Assembly (NCBI RefSeq): GCF_013409305.1
Contig: NZ_JACBZJ010000001.1
Coordinates: forward strand, 1,364,001 to 1,428,000
DNA: 64,000 nt
Source: Cellulomonas soli
GTDB taxonomy: Bacteria > Actinomycetota > Actinomycetes > Actinomycetales > Cellulomonadaceae
Direction: 5' to 3'
The position numbers and the translations under genes are program-made. Positions 58,892 to 64,000 of the stretch are shown piece by piece. Each line of letters opens with the position of its first letter. Position 1 is the stretch's first letter. Under the pieces are notes generated by a model. The model was not told the origin of the DNA, made no database searches, and was given only the letters and a program-made list of their open reading frames with translations.

Positions 58892-61800
58892 GTGAGCACG
58901 TCACCCCCTCCCGCCGCCGACCCGCAAGGGTCCGGTCGTCGTCGACCCCGGGGTGGTGGTCGCGGCCGACGTGGCCCGCGTGCCGAGCTCACGCAGGCGC
59001 AAGGGCTGCAAGGGCAGGGACACGGGGACGCGCAGGGCGAGCCGAGGAACGGCGGCCAGCGTCGCGGTCAGGCGCAGGGCCGCGGGCGCAGGCAGCCCGA
59101 CGACACCCGGGCCACGGCCCGACTCGAGAGGGCCGCCGCGCTGCGCACCGCGGTCGAGCTCCCCCCGGTCGTCTTCCCCGAGCAGCTGCCCGTCAGCGCG
59201 CGCCGGGCGGAGATCTCGCAGGTGCTGCGCGACCACCAGGTGATCGTGGTGGCGGGCGAGACCGGGTCGGGCAAGACGACGCAGCTGCCGAAGATCGCCC
59301 TCGAGCTCGGGCGCGGCCGGGCGGGGCAGATCGGCCACACGCAGCCTCGCCGGATCGCCGCGCGGTCGGTCGCGGAGCGGATCGCGGAGGAGATCGGCAC
59401 GCCGCTGGGGCAGATCGTCGGCTACCAGGTGCGGTTCACCGACGAGTCGAGCGACTCGACGCTGGTGAAGGTCATGACGGACGGGATCCTGCTCGCGCAG
59501 ATCCAGCGCGACCCGATGCTGCGGCAGTACGACACGCTGATCATCGACGAGGCGCACGAGCGCTCGCTCAACATCGACTTCATCCTCGGCTACCTGACGC
59601 GGCTGCTGCCGCAGCGGCCGGACCTGAAGGTCGTCATCACGTCGGCGACGATCGACTCGGCGCGGTTCGCGCGGCACTTCGCCTCGGCGCCGACGGCCGA
59701 GCACCCCGAGGGCGTGCCCGCGCCGGTGGTCGAGGTCAGCGGGCGGACGTACCCGGTGGAGCTGCGGTACCGGCCGCTCTCGCCGGACACGGGGGTCACG
59801 GGCGACGACCTGGACGACGTCCCGGCCCCGCCCTCTCCGCACCGCACGGGCGGCGGTGCGGGCGCCAAGCCGCGCAAGGGTCAGGCGCGCGGTGCTGCGC
59901 GCGGGGGCCAGCCGGCGCGCGGCGAGGAGGACCGCGACATGATGACGGCCATCTGCGAGGCCGTCGACGAGCTGTGCGCCGAGGGCGACGGCGACATCCT
60001 CGTGTTCCTGTCGGGTGAGCGGGAGATCCGGGACGCCGAGGACGCGCTGCGCGGGTCGCTCGGCCCGCGCGTGAGCGACCCGAAGCACCCGCGGGCCGTG
60101 GAGATCCTTCCCCTGTACTCGCGCCTGTCGGCCGCCGAGCAGCACCGGGTGTTCGAGCGGCACCAGACCCGCCGGGTCGTCCTGTCGACCAACGTGGCCG
60201 AGACGTCGCTGACCGTGCCGGGCATCCGGTACGTCGTCGACCCGGGCACGGCCCGCATCTCGCGCTGGTCGAAGGCCACCAAGGTGCAGCGGCTGCCCAT
60301 CGAGCCGATCTCGCAGGCCTCGGCCAACCAGCGCTCGGGGCGGTGCGGGCGCGTCGCGGACGGCATCGCGATCCGCCTGTACTCGCAGGACGACTTCGAC
60401 GCCCGGCCGATGTACACCGAGCCGGAGATCCTGCGCACCAGCCTGGCCTCGGTGATCCTGCAGATGATCGCCGTGGGCGTGGCCACCACCCCGGACGACG
60501 TGACCGCGTTCCCGTTCGTCGACCCGCCGGACGTGCGTGCGGTGCGTGACGGCGTGCAGCTGCTCACCGAGCTCGGAGCCCTGGCGGTCGGCAGCGACGG
60601 GGGTGGCACCCGCCTGACCGACACCGGCAAGGCCCTGGCGCAGCTGCCGATGGACCCGCGGCTGGCCCGGATGATCGTCGAGGGCGGCCGCCGCGGGGTG
60701 GCCCGCGAGGTCATGGTGATCGCCGCGGCCCTCTCGATCCAGGACCCGCGCGAACGCCCCGCGGAGGAGCGCGAGCGGGCCGACCAGCAGCACGCCCGGT
60801 TCGCCGACCCGACCTCGGACCTGTTGTCGTACCTGAACGTCTGGCAGTACGTGCGCGAGCAGCAGCGCGAGCTGTCCGGCTCGGCGTTCCGACGGATGTG
60901 CCGCGCCGAGTACCTCAACTACCTGCGGATCCGCGAGTGGCAGGACGTCGTCACCCAGCTGAAGGAGCTGGCCAAGCCGCTGGGCATCACGGTGAACCCA
61001 CCGCGACGCGCGGCCACCCCGGCCGACTCCGACGCCGCGGCAGCCGCCACGGACGGGCCGCCGACACGCCTGGAGTGGGACGCCGACCTCATCCACCAGT
61101 CGGTGCTGTCCGGGCTGCTCTCGCACATCGGCATGCAGGAGGCCACCGAGGTCCAGGCCTCGCGCGGACGCACCGGGCCCGACGCGCGCGGCGGCCGCCC
61201 GGACCGCCGTGGCCGCAACGAGTACCTGGGTGCCCGCGGGGCACGGTTCGCGATCTTCCCCGGGTCGGGCCTGGCCCGGAAGCCCCCCGCGTGGGTCATG
61301 GCCGGTGAGCTCGTCGAGACCTCGCGCCTGTGGGGGCGGGACGCGGCGCGCATCCAACCGGAGTGGGCCGAGGAGCTGGGCGCGCACCTGGTCAAGCGCA
61401 CGTACTCCGAACCGGCGTGGTCGACCAAGCAGGGTGCCGCGACCGCCACCGAGAAGGTGCTGCTCTACGGGGTGCCGATCGTCGCCGGCCGCCGCGTCCT
61501 GTACTCCAAGGTCGACCCCGAGCACGCCCGCGAGCTGTTCCTGCGGCACGCACTCGTGCAGGGCGAATGGACCACCCACCACCAGTTCTTCCACGAGAAC
61601 CGCCGCCTGCTGGCCGAGGCCGAGGGGCTCGAGGCGCGCGCGCGACGGCGTGACCTGGTGGTCGACGACGACGTGCTGTTCGACTTCTACGACGAGCGCG
61701 TTCCCGACGACGTCGTCTCCGCCCGGCACTTCGACCAGTGGTGGAAGCAGGCTCGGCGCAGCACGCCCGACCTGCTCTCGTTCACGCGCGAGCTGCTCGT

Positions 61801-63421
61801 GGCCGACGGCGCCGAGGCGATCGATGAGCAGTCGTTCCCCTCGCGCTGGCCGCAGGGCGACCTGAGCCTGCCGCTGACCTACCAGTTCCAGCCCGGCACC
61901 GAGGCCGACGGCGTCACCGTGCACATCCCGCTCGTCTCGCTCGCGCGCGTGCGCCCCGAGGGGTTCGACTGGCTGGTGCCCGGGCTGCGCGCCGAGCTGG
62001 TGACCGCGACGATCCGGGCGCTGCCCAAACCCGTGCGCGTGCAGCTGGTGCCGGCGCCCGACGTCGCGGCGGCGGTCGACGCATGGATGGACGAGCACCT
62101 GGCGTCGTGGGAGGACACGGTGCGCGCCGGGGACGCCGCACCCTCGTTCCACGACGCGTTCCGACAGGCCGTCCGCTCGATGCGTGATGTGGACGTGCCC
62201 GAGGACGCGTTCGACGACACGAAGCTGCCCGCGCACCTGCGGATGACGTTCCGGGTGGTCGGCGACCGCGGCGGGGTGGTCGACGACGGCAAGGACCTGC
62301 TGGTGCTGCAACGACGCCACGCGGCACGCGCGCAGGACGCGGTCTCCTCGGCGGTCCGGACCGCGCTGCGGGCGGCGATGGAGGAGGCCACGGTCGACGC
62401 CTCCACGACGGCGGCCGACTCGGGCAGGTCCGGGGACGGGACGTCCGCGAGCGCCGGGAGCGGTCCGTCCGGTGCCGCCCGTCCGGTCGCACCCTCGAGC
62501 CCGCCGCCACCCGCGGCCGTCGAGCGCACGGTCGTCACCTCGTGGGCCGACGTGCCCGGCGGCACGCTGCCCGAGGTCGTCGAGACCAGCGGCCAAGGCG
62601 GTGTCGTCGTGCGCGCGTTCCCCACGCTCGTCGAGGAGGGCACGTCCGTGGCGCTGCGGGCCCTGGCGGACGAGCAGCGGGTCGCCGGCGCCCACCGGCT
62701 CGGCCTGCGTCGCCTGCTGCTGACCGAGACCGCCCTGGCCTCCGCCCGCATCACCACGCGGTGGACCGGGACGCAGGCCCTCGCCCTGGCCGCGAGCCCG
62801 TACCCCAGCACGCAGGCGCTGGTCGCCGACGTGCAGCTGGCGGCCGTCGACCGGCTGATGAGCACGCACCTGGCCGGCGCGGACGCCACGACCGTGCGCG
62901 ACGCCGAGACGTACGCGGCCCTGCGGACCGCGGTGCGCGCAGGCCTGGAGGACGCCGTGCACGCCGTGGTCACCGACCTCGTCGCCGTGCTGGTCGCCTG
63001 GCGGGAGCTCGACGCGCAGGTGCGCGGCACGAGCAGCCTCGCCCTGCTCGCCACGTTGCAGGACGTCCGCGCCCAGTCCGCCGACCTGGTGCACGACGGC
63101 TTCGTCTCCGAGGTCGGCGCGGACCGTCTGCCGCACCTGGCCCGCTACCTGCGCGCCGCCGCCTACCGGCTGACGAAGGCCGCCGACAACCCGGTCCGGG
63201 ACGGCGACCTGGCCTGGCAGGTGCAGGAGTCCGCCGACCTGCTCGCGGCGGCCGTCGCGAAGGCCCGCACGGCCACGCCGGACCCGGCGCGGGACGCGGC
63301 TCTCGACGACGTGCGGTGGATGGTCGAGGAGCTGCGGGTCAGCCTGTTCGCGCAGCAGCTCGGCACGCCAGGGCCGATCTCGCCGACCCGGATCCGCAAG
63401 GCCCTCGCCTCGCTCGGCTGA
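58892..63421 (+). CDS. hrpA: HrpA, DEAH-box ATP-dependent RNA helicase
   Basis: 1509 residues. A disordered Arg/Gly/Gln-rich N-terminus of about 70 residues precedes the helicase core: Walker A AGETGSGKTTQLPK (about 118), IIDEAHERS (about 219), SATIDS, and STNVAETSLTVPGIRYVVDP with QRSGRCGRVADG (about 420-490). The winged-helix/ratchet, OB-fold and DUF3418 C-terminal regions follow, typical for HrpA of 1300-1500 residues. GTG 58892 has a G-rich leader; the open frame extends upstream without a better start. Involved in resolving stalled or collided ribosomes and RNA metabolism. Confidence 0.94.
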   Translation: MSTSPPPAADPQGSGRRRPRGGGRGRRGPRAELTQAQGLQGQGHGDAQGEPRNGGQRRGQAQGRGRRQPDDTRATARLERAAALRTAVELPPVVFPEQLPVSARRAEISQVLRDHQVIVVAGETGSGKTTQLPKIALELGRGRAGQIGHTQPRRIAARSVAERIAEEIGTPLGQIVGYQVRFTDESSDSTLVKVMTDGILLAQIQRDPMLRQYDTLIIDEAHERSLNIDFILGYLTRLLPQRPDLKVVITSATIDSARFARHFASAPTAEHPEGVPAPVVEVSGRTYPVELRYRPLSPDTGVTGDDLDDVPAPPSPHRTGGGAGAKPRKGQARGAARGGQPARGEEDRDMMTAICEAVDELCAEGDGDILVFLSGEREIRDAEDALRGSLGPRVSDPKHPRAVEILPLYSRLSAAEQHRVFERHQTRRVVLSTNVAETSLTVPGIRYVVDPGTARISRWSKATKVQRLPIEPISQASANQRSGRCGRVADGIAIRLYSQDDFDARPMYTEPEILRTSLASVILQMIAVGVATTPDDVTAFPFVDPPDVRAVRDGVQLLTELGALAVGSDGGGTRLTDTGKALAQLPMDPRLARMIVEGGRRGVAREVMVIAAALSIQDPRERPAEERERADQQHARFADPTSDLLSYLNVWQYVREQQRELSGSAFRRMCRAEYLNYLRIREWQDVVTQLKELAKPLGITVNPPRRAATPADSDAAAAATDGPPTRLEWDADLIHQSVLSGLLSHIGMQEATEVQASRGRTGPDARGGRPDRRGRNEYLGARGARFAIFPGSGLARKPPAWVMAGELVETSRLWGRDAARIQPEWAEELGAHLVKRTYSEPAWSTKQGAATATEKVLLYGVPIVAGRRVLYSKVDPEHARELFLRHALVQGEWTTHHQFFHENRRLLAEAEGLEARARRRDLVVDDDVLFDFYDERVPDDVVSARHFDQWWKQARRSTPDLLSFTRELLVADGAEAIDEQSFPSRWPQGDLSLPLTYQFQPGTEADGVTVHIPLVSLARVRPEGFDWLVPGLRAELVTATIRALPKPVRVQLVPAPDVAAAVDAWMDEHLASWEDTVRAGDAAPSFHDAFRQAVRSMRDVDVPEDAFDDTKLPAHLRMTFRVVGDRGGVVDDGKDLLVLQRRHAARAQDAVSSAVRTALRAAMEEATVDASTTAADSGRSGDGTSASAGSGPSGAARPVAPSSPPPPAAVERTVVTSWADVPGGTLPEVVETSGQGGVVVRAFPTLVEEGTSVALRALADEQRVAGAHRLGLRRLLLTETALASARITTRWTGTQALALAASPYPSTQALVADVQLAAVDRLMSTHLAGADATTVRDAETYAALRTAVRAGLEDAVHAVVTDLVAVLVAWRELDAQVRGTSSLALLATLQDVRAQSADLVHDGFVSEVGADRLPHLARYLRAAAYRLTKAADNPVRDGDLAWQVQESADLLAAAVAKARTATPDPARDAALDDVRWMVEELRVSLFAQQLGTPGPISPTRIRKALASLG

Positions 63422-63451
63422 TCCGGACCGGCACAGCCGGGGCGGACGCCG

Positions 63452-63883
63452 TCAGGGCGCCAGCAGCGTGCGCCCGTCCTCGGTGATCGGCCAGGACGGG
63501 TTGTGCGCGATCTCCCAGCAGTGCCCGTCGGGGTCGGCGAACAGCCCGTTGTACCCGCCCCAGAAAGTCGCCGCGCCCGCGCGCAGCAGGGTCGCGCCCG
63601 CGTCGACCGCCTCCTGCAGCACCGCGTCGACCTCGGCGGGGCTGCGCACGTTGTGGGCGAGCGTGATGCCGCCCCAGCCGCCGGTGTCGCTCACCCCGGT
63701 GTCCTCCGCGAGCGCCGCGCGGCTCCAGAGGGCGACCACGATGCCGCCGGCCTGGATGAACACGATGTCGGCCTCGTCGTTGCCGAGGTCGGCGCGCGAG
63801 CGCCAGCCGAGCGCCGCGTAGAAGGCGTGCGCGCGCGGCACGTCCGCCACGCCGAGGGTCACCAGGGACAGTCGTTGCTCCAT
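63452..63883 (-). CDS. VOC-family (glyoxalase/bleomycin-resistance fold) protein
   Basis: 143 residues. Two beta-alpha-beta-beta-beta modules: LVTLGVADVPRAHAFYAALG near the start and GGITLAHNVRSPAEVDAVLQ with GYNGLFADPDGHCWEIAHNP at the end. The FADPDGHxWEI segment is typical of metal-binding VOC enzymes. Substrate unknown. ATG 63883 begins at the canonical MEQRLSLVTLGVADV. Confidence 0.88.
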   Translation of the reverse strand: MEQRLSLVTLGVADVPRAHAFYAALGWRSRADLGNDEADIVFIQAGGIVVALWSRAALAEDTGVSDTGGWGGITLAHNVRSPAEVDAVLQEAVDAGATLLRAGAATFWGGYNGLFADPDGHCWEIAHNPSWPITEDGRTLLAP

Positions 63884-63981
63884 GCCGTCGACCGTAGGCG
63901 CCCGGTCCGACACGGTCACCCGACCGCCCGTCCCCCGCCTACCGGTCCGCCGCGTGCCGGGCCCGGACATCGCAACTAGTC

Positions 63982-64000
63982 CTACTCGTCGTAGTCGAGG
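63982..64000 (-). CDS. Possible 3' end of a leftward gene at the window edge
   Basis: On the minus strand the last bases read as LDYDE followed by TAG. Acidic C-termini of this kind are common, but six codons are not enough to prove a gene. Reported only so that the right edge is not taken as empty. Confidence 0.2.

Noticed and set aside
58901..63136. 1411-residue minus-strand open frame opposite hrpA
   Set aside because: Composition is that of a reverse-complement shadow and no domain is recognisable. HrpA helicase motifs are complete on the plus strand.

Overview
The window is 64 kb of very GC-rich chromosomal DNA (well above 70% by eye) with dense, short-spaced genes, frequent GTG starts and many ATGA or GTGA stop-start overlaps. 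A DivIVA-domain protein, an IdeR/DmdR-type iron box, two deazaflavin (F420)-type nitroreductases, an XXLXXG-repeat membrane protein and an ECF sigma/membrane-protein pair all point to a high-GC actinobacterium. The flavour is Cellulomonadaceae/Micrococcales-like, but the genus is inference only. I saw no rRNA, tRNA, CRISPR array, insertion sequence or prophage.

Layout. 0-3.2 kb: a HAD phosphatase (cut by the left edge) translationally coupled to a LysR regulator, divergent from two aldo/keto reductases. 3.2-6.1 kb: a convergent spacer holding two palindromic operators with no gene behind them, then a DivIVA-domain membrane protein divergent from an ECF sigma factor and its membrane partner. 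6.1-10.1 kb: a hipBA toxin-antitoxin pair sitting between a decayed fragment of a siderophore-interacting-protein gene and an intact copy of that gene, followed by a ferritin-like/VIT iron exporter. 10-15.5 kb: NmrA-type reductase, FKBP lipoprotein, EF-G paralogue, MazG-like hydrolase and a membrane protein. 15.6-23.4 kb: the main accessory locus, a secreted 2442-residue Rhs/YD-repeat polymorphic toxin with a cysteine-rich candidate immunity gene and a displaced rhs fragment beyond it. 23.6-28.2 kb: a Sua5-family protein, a 5'-truncated uracil-DNA glycosylase, a small MT0933-like antitoxin, a DUF3320 protein without its usual helicase, and a proline-rich tail-anchored protein.

28.2-41 kb: GH13 alpha-amylase-family enzyme, an XXLXXG membrane-protein pair, an S33 peptidase, a DUF4956-VTC-carbohydrate-binding lipoprotein cluster, a nitroreductase, a TM2 protein and a cationic amino-acid permease. 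41-53 kb: secreted HNH nuclease, TetR with its palindromic operator, nitroreductase-arfB pair, MarR-zinc-ribbon pair, M50-like protease, DUF2993 protein, a TetR-ABC exporter operon, an MFS drug transporter and a Kef-type antiporter. 53-64 kb: core DNA/RNA maintenance genes (ybaK, sbcD, sbcC, hrpA) and a VOC-family protein.

Functional themes are contact-dependent competition (Rhs toxin/immunity), iron handling (iron box, siderophore reductase, VIT exporter), drug and xenobiotic resistance (three efflux or reductase groups, each with a local regulator) and several partly eroded loci (SIP fragment, rhs fragment, truncated UDG, helicase-less DUF3320 protein) that record past recombination. Function calls rest on motifs and remembered family architecture. 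No database search was possible.
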